Below are positions 16,807 through 24,891 of a DNA stretch of 64,000 bases, piece after piece. The stretch lies in NCBI RefSeq assembly GCF_007748195.1, contig NZ_CP037920.1:3349501-3413500 (forward strand). The letters run 5' to 3'. The position numbers and the translations under genes were made by a program. Below the pieces are notes generated by a model. The model ran no database searches, was not told where the DNA came from, and saw nothing but the letters and a program-made list of their open reading frames with translations. Within the stretch, counting starts at the first letter, position 1. Every line of letters starts with the position of its first letter. This DNA comes from Gimesia aquarii (GTDB taxonomy: Bacteria > Planctomycetota > Planctomycetia > Planctomycetales > Planctomycetaceae).

Positions 16807-18177
16807 ATGTCAACATCTCGACAAATAACGCGCCGTAATTTCCTTCAGGGAGCTGCCTTCGCTGGGGCTGCCACTTTTTTTTGCCCCTCCGCAAATCGTG
16901 CTTTCGGATACCAGTCACCCAATGACCGTCCGGTCTTTGCGACCATTGGACTGAGAAACCAGGGCTGGGCGATTACTTCGAAGTCGTTTAGCTTTGCTGA
17001 TTTCGCTGCACTTGCCGATGTTGACTCGAATGTCCTTGAGACCAACGTAAAAAAAACAGAAAAGAAACAAGGTAAGAAACCAGACGCCTATAAAGACTAT
17101 CGGAAAGTCCTCGACCGAAGAGATATTGATGCTGTTATGATCGCCACGCCCGACCATTGGCACACGAAAATCGCGGTCGAAGCGATGTATGCTGGAAAAG
17201 ATGTGTACTGTGAAAAACCATTGACTCTGACGATCGATGAAGGCAAGTTGATTGAAAAGGTCGTTAAGGAAACCGGCCGTGTTTTCCAGGTTGGCACGAT
17301 GCAGCGATCTGAATCGGCACAGCGGTTTCTACAGGCCGTTGCTCTGGTGAAAGATGGACGCATTGGTACGGTTAAAAAAGTGACATGTGGGATCAACAGT
17401 ATGTCAGCTTCACCCACGATACCAGTTGCTCCAGTTCCTAAAGAACTTGACTGGGACTTTTGGCTGGGACCGGCCCCAAAAGTTGATTACCGAGCTTTAC
17501 CTAAAATGCGTAGGGGGTACGGTGGTGGTGTCCCGCTTTACAGCAATTGTCACTATGCCTTCCGAAACTGGCACGAGTACTCCGGTGGAAAACTGACCGA
17601 TTGGGGTGCACATCATGTTGATATTGCCTGCTGGGCTCTTGGTGCCAGCGACACGGGGCCGAGTAAGGTAACGCCGCTCGAATTTTCGTTGCCAGTGGAA
17701 TATAAGGATGGACATCCTGTGGTCAATGACCAGTACAATGCTGCTACCAAGTTTAAAATTGGAGTAGATATGCCCAACAATGTAGAAATGATTATCACCA
17801 GCGAAGGTGACAACGGCATTCTTTTCGAAGGCACAAAAGGTCGGTTCTTTGTTAACCGAGGTAAGATTGTTGGAAAGCCTGTTGACAATCTCAAAGACAA
17901 TCCATTGCCAGAAGGGGCTATCGAAGAGGTTTATGGTGGCAAAGTCAGCGCGAATCACACTGCCAACTTTATCGAGGGTATGAAATCTCGCAAGCAACCA
18001 ATTTCCGATGTCTGGTCGCATAATCGTATGCTTGAAATCTGTCATCTCTCCAACATCGCCATGCGTCTGGACCGTCAACTCAAATGGGATCCCGTTAAGC
18101 GAGAAATTATTGATGATACCCAAGCGAATTCGTTCCTCACACGAGAAAACCGTAAGGGTTACGAAATCAATATGTAG
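16807..18177 (+). CDS. Tat-exported Gfo/Idh/MocA family oxidoreductase
   Basis: This 456-residue protein carries a Tat signal with Arg9-Arg10 in ITRRNFLQGAAFAGAA, so folding with a bound dinucleotide before export is likely. The family signature ATPDHWHTKIAVEAMYAGKD leads into CEKPLT with Glu136-Lys137-Pro138, the conserved catalytic Lys region. GGKLTDWGAHHVDIACWALG marks the substrate-binding C-terminal half. The N-terminal nucleotide loop is unusual: GLRNQG stands where most members have GxGxxG. Members oxidise sugars or polyols with NAD(P); the substrate cannot be read here. It appears monocistronic and is followed by a strong terminator at 18284. A second Tat-exported member is at 41771. 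Confidence 0.88.
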   Translation: MSTSRQITRRNFLQGAAFAGAATFFCPSANRAFGYQSPNDRPVFATIGLRNQGWAITSKSFSFADFAALADVDSNVLETNVKKTEKKQGKKPDAYKDYRKVLDRRDIDAVMIATPDHWHTKIAVEAMYAGKDVYCEKPLTLTIDEGKLIEKVVKETGRVFQVGTMQRSESAQRFLQAVALVKDGRIGTVKKVTCGINSMSASPTIPVAPVPKELDWDFWLGPAPKVDYRALPKMRRGYGGGVPLYSNCHYAFRNWHEYSGGKLTDWGAHHVDIACWALGASDTGPSKVTPLEFSLPVEYKDGHPVVNDQYNAATKFKIGVDMPNNVEMIITSEGDNGILFEGTKGRFFVNRGKIVGKPVDNLKDNPLPEGAIEEVYGGKVSANHTANFIEGMKSRKQPISDVWSHNRMLEICHLSNIAMRLDRQLKWDPVKREIIDDTQANSFLTRENRKGYEINM

Positions 18178-18283
18178 TCAGTGTAGGTCAGGAAATAGAA
18201 TTCGCGGATTCACTCGGTGATTCTGCCACTCCAGCGACCGAAAGAGAGTTCTGAAAAATGTAGAACTTTACTCTACAGCTAGC

Positions 18284-18322
18284 AAAAAAGGACTTACGCC
18301 TCAATGACGTAGGTCCTTTTTT
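18284..18322. terminator. Intrinsic terminator, bidirectional in appearance
   Basis: Left arm AAAAAAGGACTTACG (18284-18298) pairs with right arm CGTAGGTCCTTTTTT (18308-18322), with one G-T pair and a 9-base loop. The A-run and T-run make it work as a terminator on both strands. It follows the oxidoreductase gene and sits next to the tRNA fragment at the island's left edge. Confidence 0.8.
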
Positions 18323-18329
18323 AGATGAA

Positions 18330-18390
18330 TACCGGAGGGGGGACTCGAACCCACACGGGGTTTACCCCCACTGGATTTTGAATCCGACGC
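18330..18390 (-). pseudogene. 3' fragment of a tRNA-Leu(CAA) gene: candidate attachment-site remnant
   Basis: Read on the minus strand, the anticodon loop, variable arm, T-arm and 3' acceptor strand of tRNA-Leu(CAA) are present, but the 5' acceptor strand is missing and the D-arm side is degenerate. A 55-base stretch (18331-18385) matches the intact tRNA at 23126-23210 at 51 positions. Two of the four differences keep a base pair in the variable arm (GGGG/CCCC here, GAGG/CCTC there). Its orientation equals that of the intact gene 4.8 kb away. This is the geometry left by integration into the 3' end of a tRNA gene. Confidence 0.7.
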
Positions 18391-18920
18391 ATGCATTGTT
18401 GAGAATCATTGTGTTTTAGGTTCAATGAGATTGGTCACAGGAATTTACACCGGAATATTACTTGGTCTGAGATCTATTGATATTACGTTTCAGATGCCAA
18501 AATTGTCACCAATTCCGATTAAGATTCTATTTGTTCTCGCATCTTGAAATTGAGTACGGATTCTCATAAATAAGTGAGGAACACGATTACAAACAGTACT
18601 TTCGGGCAAACACTGATTTACTCAATCGTTTGGAAGAAAGAACTAAAAATACCTGCAACAAAATCGGATTTTATTCTCACCAAGGTAGGCAATTTTGAAG
18701 ACTCGTTGCATCTCTCTGTACTAAATAACAGATTTGTTGTTGTGATTTTTTACAATAACGTTATCATTTGTTCTCATGGCCAAGTGGGAATCTGATTATG
18801 ATACCAACTCAAGTAAAAATATAAAGTGGAATACTTCAATAGGTTGATTGTTGCAGCCAGAAAGATTTTCTCATATATCATCTTTGTATAGATGATGACC
18901 GATACAGTAGCGAGGGCAGC
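18391..18920. other. Spacer upstream of the tyrosinase operon, no gene seen
   Basis: This AT-rich 0.5-kb stretch is unlike the GC-richer operon that follows. A plus-strand ORF of 73 codons at 18574 has no motif and no ribosome site. A hairpin (18877-18896) lies just before the tyrosinase ribosome site. Confidence 0.5.
18877..18896 (+). promoter_or_regulatory. Leader hairpin before the tyrosinase gene
   Basis: ATCATCT (18877-18883) pairs with AGATGAT (18890-18896) around a 6-base loop. It ends about 14 bases before the GAGGG ribosome site of the gene at 18921. It could influence translation or mark an operator. Confidence 0.3.
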
Positions 18921-20159
18921 ATGAGTATCGTTATCGAGGTTAATAATTCTAATGACTCCAGTGGTCGCTATCTTTCATGGGCACCAACGCCCTGCCGTGT
19001 TCGGGTTACTGACCCCGCCGGTGCAACAGGTCCGACTGTTAACGTTACACTAAGCGGGAGGTCAACGGCCACGGGGGGAGCAGTGGTTTTCCGCAAAGGG
19101 ACAACCGGAGCCTTCTCAACGACACTGAGTTTTCCCGTGCCAGTTTCTGGTTTGTCGGAAACATTCTTCGTCGCAGGGGAGTTCAGTAGGCCAAGCAGAC
19201 AAGACGGCGATGTTACGATCGAGGGGCAGGTTAATGGATCGAACTCAGGCCCAATCAGGATTCGGGTAATGGTTCGTGTTCGAAAGAACGCTAACGAATT
19301 GCGGGCTGGCGAGCGAGATCGATTCATCAACGCGATGGCGACACTCAACGACCGCGGATTGGGACGCTTCACTGACTTCAGAGAAATGCATTTCGGTGGT
19401 GGATTGGGGCAGGCCCATGGTGCAGCTGGGTTCTTGGCCTGGCATAGAAACTATTTACTTGACCTCGAACGAGAACTTCAGGCGATTGATCCATCCGTCG
19501 CTCTACCATATTGGAAGTTCGATGAGCCTGCTCCGAACATCTTTACCGAAAATTTTCTCGGAGCCCCCGATGGCTCCGGGTTCGTACGGTTCGCTTCAGG
19601 CCATCCTATGAATTTCTGGAGAACGGGGACTGTCACTGGAATCGAACGCAGATTGCGATTCTCTCGAACCGTGGCACCACCAGGTCTGTTGAACCAGGAC
19701 GAAACTTTAGGCCTGGGGCTAAATTACCAGATGTTCCGTGATATGGAGTTCAATCCGCACAATCGAGCCCATACAAGTTTCCGTGGTTTCGTTTCTAATG
19801 CCGCCACAGCTCCACGGGATCCATTGTTCTTTTTGCTGCATTGCAACGTCGATCGTCTCTGGGCTATGTGGCAGCATGAAGACAGTCGTCGATTTGATGC
19901 TTCTCATAGTGCTTCCTATGACAACCGACCGTTACCCTCACGCCAGATCGGACACAATCTGACAGACACAATGTGGCCATGGAATGGCGTCACTGGAAAC
20001 CCTCGCCCTCCCGTCGCACCGGGGGGAGATCTTGCGAGTTCGCCGATCGTCACAGCGCCGGGTCCATCGCCGCGGGTCGACCAGACTCTCGATTACCAGG
20101 GCCGGGTGTCGGCTATTAATCGCCTCGGCTTCGACTACGAAGATGTTCCATTTGCCTAA
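18921..20159 (+). CDS. Tyrosinase-family type 3 copper oxidase
   Basis: This 412-residue protein has a beta-sandwich-like N-terminal domain (about 1-115) and a tyrosinase core (about 125-345). CuA ligands are read as His157, His166 and His175 (MHFGG, AHGAAGFLAWHRNYL). CuB ligands are His280 and His284 (PHNRAH) and His307 (FFLLHCNVDRLWAMW), with normal spacing. Asn281 follows the first CuB His, a feature linked with monophenolase activity in the family. The usual HH pair before NVD is LH here. No signal peptide is visible, so it is probably cytoplasmic or exported by an unusual route. It likely oxidises phenols to quinones; the substrate is unknown. GAGGGCAGC precedes the ATG. It heads a three-gene operon with 20- and 23-base gaps. 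Confidence 0.88.
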   Translation: MSIVIEVNNSNDSSGRYLSWAPTPCRVRVTDPAGATGPTVNVTLSGRSTATGGAVVFRKGTTGAFSTTLSFPVPVSGLSETFFVAGEFSRPSRQDGDVTIEGQVNGSNSGPIRIRVMVRVRKNANELRAGERDRFINAMATLNDRGLGRFTDFREMHFGGGLGQAHGAAGFLAWHRNYLLDLERELQAIDPSVALPYWKFDEPAPNIFTENFLGAPDGSGFVRFASGHPMNFWRTGTVTGIERRLRFSRTVAPPGLLNQDETLGLGLNYQMFRDMEFNPHNRAHTSFRGFVSNAATAPRDPLFFLLHCNVDRLWAMWQHEDSRRFDASHSASYDNRPLPSRQIGHNLTDTMWPWNGVTGNPRPPVAPGGDLASSPIVTAPGPSPRVDQTLDYQGRVSAINRLGFDYEDVPFA

Positions 20160-20179
20160 TCCTAACAACGGAGAAATCC

Positions 20180-21031
20180 ATGGCTAAAAAGACTAAAACG
20201 CCGCGCACAACGAAACAGGTACTTGCCTTAGTGAAGGACAGGAAGAAGACGGTTAATGATCGGATTCAGGCTCTCTCTGAGATGTCGATCGCGGTTTGCG
20301 ACAAGAAGTCAGCGCTTGAGGGGGTTATCAACATACTGACTGATGTCGATGAGGAATTTGAGGTGCGTGAAGAGGCGCTTCGAACACTACAGGCGGCAAG
20401 CTTTAGCGTTGTGCGTTTTGAGTCTAGCCGACCAGCTTACGTGGCTGCACTACGGAAAGTTGCAAAGGACGAAAACGAAGCTCTTCGTGAGCAGGCTTTT
20501 GAAATCCTCGCTGCCCAGCAGGATGGTCAGGTCCAGCGGAACCTCATCAAAGGTCTGAAGGATCCGAATAAAGCAAAGATCGCTCCCGAGCGAGCCCTCC
20601 AGCTTCTTGCTTATGATTCCCATGCCGATGCATACGATGTCGCCCGTCATATTTTCGATGATCCACCCAGCAAAGAGGCAAAACGTGAGGCACTTCGTCT
20701 GCTCTCATCTGATTCAAAGGCAGTGAAGATTTTCTCGAAAGTGCTTCGCGACAAGGCCGAGTCAACTGAGGTGCGCCAGATTTGCGCTGCAGCACTGCAT
20801 TCACTTGAGCCGAAGACGCTTTACAGACAAGCGAAGCAAATCGTACTCGACAAAACGGATTCCGATAATTTGCATGCGACGTGTTTAAGCGCACTTACCT
20901 ATTTCAATGAGAAGCTGTCGGATAAGGATGGCAAGCTCGTCGATCATGTTCGAGAGTTGAAAACGAAGGCTTCATCTAAAGTTAAGAAACGAGCGAGTGC
21001 GTTCCTGAAACGCTTTGGTGATAACGACTAG
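20180..21031 (+). CDS. HEAT-repeat protein of the tyrosinase operon
   Basis: This 283-residue protein is soluble and almost entirely helical by appearance. It has successive units of about 30-40 residues such as EEFEVREEALRTLQAASF, ENEALREQAFEILAAQ and EAKREALRLLSSDS, the pattern of HEAT/armadillo-type repeats. It has a Lys-rich N-terminus and no signal peptide or cysteine cluster. Such solenoids usually serve as binding scaffolds. The gene follows the tyrosinase by 20 bases with a GGAG ribosome site, and the next gene, whose N-terminus also looks HEAT-like, follows by 23 bases. A role as adaptor or chaperone for the tyrosinase is inferred from position only. Confidence 0.7.
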   Translation: MAKKTKTPRTTKQVLALVKDRKKTVNDRIQALSEMSIAVCDKKSALEGVINILTDVDEEFEVREEALRTLQAASFSVVRFESSRPAYVAALRKVAKDENEALREQAFEILAAQQDGQVQRNLIKGLKDPNKAKIAPERALQLLAYDSHADAYDVARHIFDDPPSKEAKREALRLLSSDSKAVKIFSKVLRDKAESTEVRQICAAALHSLEPKTLYRQAKQIVLDKTDSDNLHATCLSALTYFNEKLSDKDGKLVDHVRELKTKASSKVKKRASAFLKRFGDND

Positions 21032-21054
21032 CAATTGGCATTAGGAGGTTCACA

Positions 21055-22635
21055 GTGACTGCGATTGCTCTTACGAAGAGTGCGACAGAAGCGGATTTCG
21101 TTGAGTCTGTCGACTGCCTAATTATAGCAGCTGACACTCCACGGCTCACCGAGTTGTTATCCGAAGAGCACCCTGTTTATTCGCAGAAGAGCACTGCCGC
21201 GACGGCGCGGATGCGCGCTTGGATTCTGGTCGGACTTGGCCGTATTGGACTCTGCCATGGATCGTTGATCTACGTGATCGAAGAACTTGATACCGGTATT
21301 GAACCTTATCTTGTCGCGGCGGCTGCGGTTGCATTGCGTTCCTATCCATCGAAAGAACGTACTTTTGCCCGCTACTTGGTACATGCAATTGAGAACATTC
21401 GCTATCACGATGAGCCAGTTAATTATGAGCGATATGGTGAGTATTCCGAGGATGAGAGCCGCACGGCGGTCACAGAGATTCTTGAATCATTGGAGTGGCA
21501 TGGGGCGGGTATGCTGACCAACGATGAGATGACGTTTCTTCGTGGTCTACCGGATTGTCATCAGGAGATCGTGAGTCGCCTGGCATTGCGAGCAGACTCG
21601 CACAGTACCAGTTGCTGTGAAATTCCAGAAATTTTCGGAAGGTTTTCACTCCCCTCAGGCCGACAAGTCAATGAAGCCGCGTTGGGGGCTGTGTTGTTTG
21701 AAGACCAAGACGGTTCAGTCTTTGGCTTTCGAGAGTACTTTAGAGGTACATCCTCTATCGTTGCATTCTTCTACACACGCTGCGATAACCCGTTTAAATG
21801 CTCTCTAACAGTTGCGAAGCTTGCGAACATTCAGCGCATTTTACAGAAACGTGACTTACAGCGACCAGTGCGTGTCGCCGCAATTACTTACGACCCTGAG
21901 TTTGATGACACTACTCGTATTCGGGTTTACGGTGCAGATCGTGGGATTGAATTCGATTCACACACGAAACTATTGCGTTGTATTCGCGGTATGGAGACGG
22001 TCCGAAAGTACTTTCGTTCCGGCTCGAACTTCATTGGTTCGTTGATCAACCGTCATCGAATCGAGGCATTTGTTCTCGATAGGAGCGGCGAGATTGTGGC
22101 CACGTTCCAGCGGATGAGATGGGACGAAGAAGAGATTATCGAGTTTGCGGTGGACCACGCCGAGGGCTGTGAATCGGTTCAACGAAAAAACATTAGTCAT
22201 GCGCGAAGTCACTTGCGACGGTTTTTCATGGGGCTGCTTTCAATACTGCCACCCGCGGCAGTTGCGTTCTTTCCCAAATGTCCTTTTTGCTGGGCCGCCT
22301 ACTTCAGTGCTGTGGGCCTTTCCGGGTTAGAGCTTGCTTATAGTCCGTGGTTCTATCCTGTATTATGGTTTTTTCTCTGTATCCATGTGGTAAGCTCAGG
22401 AATACGCTCGCGAACAACGGGGAAGTTGTATTCGTTCGTGATGGCTGTGGCGGGGGCGGGACTTTTGGTGTTGCCGGCAGGGCAGTGGTCGAAGCTGTTG
22501 GCGATTGGGTTGATCGGAACCAGTTCACTGATTGGTTCAATGGAGCATCAGCGATCACGACTCAAGACTACTGCGCGGTCACGATCAAGTTCTGAGTTCG
22601 TATGTAGTGCCGATGATAACGAAGAGACCCCATGA
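21055..22635 (+). CDS. Fusion of HEAT-like, SCO1/SenC-like and four-helix membrane domains (candidate copper chaperone)
   Basis: This 526-residue protein starts at a GTG with AGGAGG six bases upstream. Residues about 1-180 form alpha-helical HEAT-like repeats. Residues about 200-370 have the SCO1/SenC thioredoxin fold: FYTRCDNPFKC with Cys243 and Cys249 in the copper-binding Cx5C position, then ITYDPEFDDTTRIRVYG, then INRHRIEAFVLDRSGEI with His334 as a plausible third ligand. Residues about 390-500 contain four hydrophobic segments. The first holds FFPKCPFCW (Cys409, Cys412), a CPxC pair like those of metal transporters and vaguely reminiscent of MerC. SCO proteins deliver copper to enzymes. 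Fusion to a membrane metal motif next to a copper oxidase suggests tyrosinase metallation (inference). I know no named family with this architecture. Confidence 0.75.
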   Translation: MTAIALTKSATEADFVESVDCLIIAADTPRLTELLSEEHPVYSQKSTAATARMRAWILVGLGRIGLCHGSLIYVIEELDTGIEPYLVAAAAVALRSYPSKERTFARYLVHAIENIRYHDEPVNYERYGEYSEDESRTAVTEILESLEWHGAGMLTNDEMTFLRGLPDCHQEIVSRLALRADSHSTSCCEIPEIFGRFSLPSGRQVNEAALGAVLFEDQDGSVFGFREYFRGTSSIVAFFYTRCDNPFKCSLTVAKLANIQRILQKRDLQRPVRVAAITYDPEFDDTTRIRVYGADRGIEFDSHTKLLRCIRGMETVRKYFRSGSNFIGSLINRHRIEAFVLDRSGEIVATFQRMRWDEEEIIEFAVDHAEGCESVQRKNISHARSHLRRFFMGLLSILPPAAVAFFPKCPFCWAAYFSAVGLSGLELAYSPWFYPVLWFFLCIHVVSSGIRSRTTGKLYSFVMAVAGAGLLVLPAGQWSKLLAIGLIGTSSLIGSMEHQRSRLKTTARSRSSSEFVCSADDNEETP

Positions 22636-23125
22636 TTACGCCGTGTCAAGATTCCGTTTCATTGTATTCTGAATTTACGCGAAAATAGGAATCCATTCGC
22701 ACCGTACGCTAAAACGCCGTCGCACAGATTACAATTCAATAAGCGAGCTGCCCATTCAGGCCAACGACCCAGGGTTTCTCTCACCAGCCCTCACAGCGGT
22801 CGTACTGTCAGGTCAACTTCAAATGCATTCCATGGGAGGTGTCATGACATTTCATGTGGTATGGAATCAGGTGGAGATCAGCTTATTGATGCGAAATTTC
22901 AGTTTTTCAAACGTAGGGTGGTGAAGGTATTATGAAGCAGTTATTGTAACCTTCGAGAGATGGTGCATTGGGTTCATGGGAAGAATAGGAGATTTCGGAG
23001 CACGGATTTCTGGTGCAGAGAAGGGCGTCAGGGAAAGAACCATCCCAAGTGCCCACCTGCCCCAAATATGTCCTAAACGAAAACAGAGGTTTCCATCAGA
23101 ATGATGAAAACCCCTTGTTTTTCAG
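22636..23125. other. Spacer between the tyrosinase operon and tRNA-Leu, no gene seen
   Basis: No coding potential is apparent on either strand and no integrase fragment is seen. A perfect palindrome TGTCATGACA (22840-22849) lies between ATTCCAT (22827-22833) and ATGGAAT (22861-22867); its meaning is unclear. Confidence 0.5.
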
Positions 23126-23210
23126 TACCGGAGGGGGGACTTGAACCCCCACGAGGTTTACCCTCACTGGATTTTGAATCCAGCGCGTCTGCCGATTCCG
23201 CCACTCCGGC
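23126..23210 (-). tRNA. tRNA-Leu (anticodon CAA)
   Basis: The minus-strand sequence folds as a class II tRNA of 85 bases. The acceptor GCCGGAG pairs with CTCCGGT, with a G-U at the first pair. The anticodon arm is CTGGA-TTCAAAA-TCCAG with anticodon CAA, followed by a long variable arm with GAGG/CCTC and a T-arm GGGGG-TTCAAGT-CCCCC. The 3' CCA is not encoded. It reads UUG codons. Its 3' end faces the tyrosinase island, and a partial copy lies at 18330-18390. Confidence 0.92.
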
Positions 23211-23324
23211 TTTTGGAATAAAAGTATATAGTCTAACGCTTTACGGAATTCAATGGAAACACGGAAAAATCTTTCGATCAGTACCGCCTCTGTTGTTTTT
23301 CTGCAGAGATTGACTCAAACGAGA

Positions 23325-24110
23325 CTAAGCGGCTTCAATTGCTGCAGGAGAGAGTGGAAATTTCAGAGTAAATGCAGTCCCTTTTCCAACAGCACTTTCC
23401 ACGCGGATTCTGCCATTGTGAGCTTCCATTACTTCTTTCGCGAGAGAGAGTCCCAGCCCAGTTCCACCCTGACCGTTTTCATCAGCCTCTTTTGTTGTGT
23501 AAAACTGGTTGAAAATCTCATGCAATTGTTCAGAAGGAATTCCGTCTCCGCTGTCACGAACAATGACTTCTGCCAAATTTGATTCCTGATTAAGTCGAAC
23601 AGCTAAATCAAGTCTACCACCAGAAGGCATTGCCTGTCGTGCATTCACGATTAAGTTGACAAGGACCTGTTGAATCTGGTTCGGATTTAATACGACTTCC
23701 GGATTCGCTTCAAAATGAGTATGTAAATTGACTCGATTCATCTGAAGGTCTTTCTCAACTAGTGCAATGACACTTTTTACCAGCAGGAGGAGATCAGCCG
23801 GTTCCTGGCGACTTTCACTTCCACGAGCGTAAGAAAGCATACCAGTTGTAATTTTGGCAGCACGTTGACCTGCAGATAATATTTTAGTAAAGGCTTTTTC
23901 TCGGCGCTCTTCTTCTTTGTGTCGTAATCCTAATTTTGCATAGTTGATGACAGTGGTGAGAATATTATTGAACTCATGAGTAATTGAAGACGCTAGGGCG
24001 CCCACAGAACTCATTTTTTGGGCGTGTATTAATTGTTTTTGATAGTCTTCAACTTGTGTTTCCAACTCTTGAATTCGTTTTTCCATCGATTCGAATGTTT
24101 GGTTTGACAT
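23325..24110 (-). CDS. Soluble sensor histidine kinase (HisKA/HATPase)
   Basis: This 261-residue protein has an N-terminal coiled coil (about 6-32) followed by the dimerisation/phosphoacceptor helix ALASSITHEFNNILTTV with His45. The ATPase domain shows the N box NLIVNARQAMPSGG, the G1 box DSGDGIP, an F box and the G2 box GGTGLGLSLAKEV. There is no transmembrane helix, PAS or receiver domain, so the signal must come from a partner or through the coiled coil. The layout resembles NtrB-class kinases. No response regulator gene is adjacent. The ATG at 24110 is preferred over an in-frame TTG at 24137. The gene is isolated between tRNA-Leu and a 0.75-kb gene-free stretch. Confidence 0.88.
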   Translation of the reverse strand: MSNQTFESMEKRIQELETQVEDYQKQLIHAQKMSSVGALASSITHEFNNILTTVINYAKLGLRHKEEERREKAFTKILSAGQRAAKITTGMLSYARGSESRQEPADLLLLVKSVIALVEKDLQMNRVNLHTHFEANPEVVLNPNQIQQVLVNLIVNARQAMPSGGRLDLAVRLNQESNLAEVIVRDSGDGIPSEQLHEIFNQFYTTKEADENGQGGTGLGLSLAKEVMEAHNGRIRVESAVGKGTAFTLKFPLSPAAIEAA

Positions 24111-24137
24111 AAACGTGCCCACATCCTTGTATGACAA

Positions 24138-24891
24138 TCAAATTACTTTTTTAAGTCGTAGCCCAAGATGGCTCGTCTATTTAATATGACAAGTGTTTTC
24201 ACTCACTGTTATTTAGATATCGGCCTCTTCTATTCTGGAATCCAGAGTGTGCCGTAAGTCGGAATGATTGCATCATGATAATTAGTAAGCGCGATCTACT
24301 TATGTTGAATAGAGAGAATTGTGAAAATAGGATGAATGGGATTTTGTTGGAGATGTCAAGTTGCGTTCATAACGCAATTAAGCTTTTGCAACATGCTATG
24401 CATTTCAATCGGCTTCGCTTTTTCTATTTATATCAGTGTATGCTTAACTGATTGTAACTCTTTATCTATAAGTGAGTTTGAGAGGATTTCTAATGCGCAA
24501 GTGTTTGAGGTTATTTTACTCTTATTGTTATTTTTTTCTGAAAGACCATTGCTATTGCAGACGCAAAAAACGAATCAGAGGAATGGTTTTTCTTATTCAT
24601 TCGATTCACAGGCCCAAATAGAACTCTTTGTGTAAAATGTCTAAATTATCACACCTGCGGCCATTGATTTAGGTGAATGTAAGCGGGCTTGAGCGACTAA
24701 GAGTAAAACGCATTTTTCCGCTAAGAAGGGTATCGTCGAGCTGGTAGTGATCCTGTTCAGGACTTCTCAGATCAGAATTGTGATGGTAAAGCAGGTAAAG
24801 TATTTGCATTTACTGATAGGTTGAAGCACACGATGAGTATCGCTGTAAATACAACCGGACTCAAATACCTGGAAGGGCTGAGGTAACAACT
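24138..24891. other. Gene-free spacer before the polysaccharide locus
   Basis: The only sizeable ORF (24336-24635, plus) reads as a hydrophobic, Cys-rich chain without a recognisable domain or ribosome site. I see no clear regulatory or repeat structure. Confidence 0.5.

Noticed and set aside
18574-18795. Small ORF inside the island edge
   Set aside because: No family resemblance and no ribosome site; the base composition matches non-coding spacer.
22827-22867. Nested palindromes (TGTCATGACA within ATTCCAT/ATGGAAT)
   Set aside because: The arms are short and not concentric, so I do not claim an operator or attachment core.
23253-23582. Plus-strand ORF overlapping the histidine kinase
   Set aside because: Antisense shadow of the kinase ATPase domain, whose motifs are complete on the minus strand.
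24336-24635. 99-codon plus-strand ORF with hydrophobic, Cys-rich reading
   Set aside because: No start context or domain; hydrophobic readings are common in T-rich non-coding DNA.
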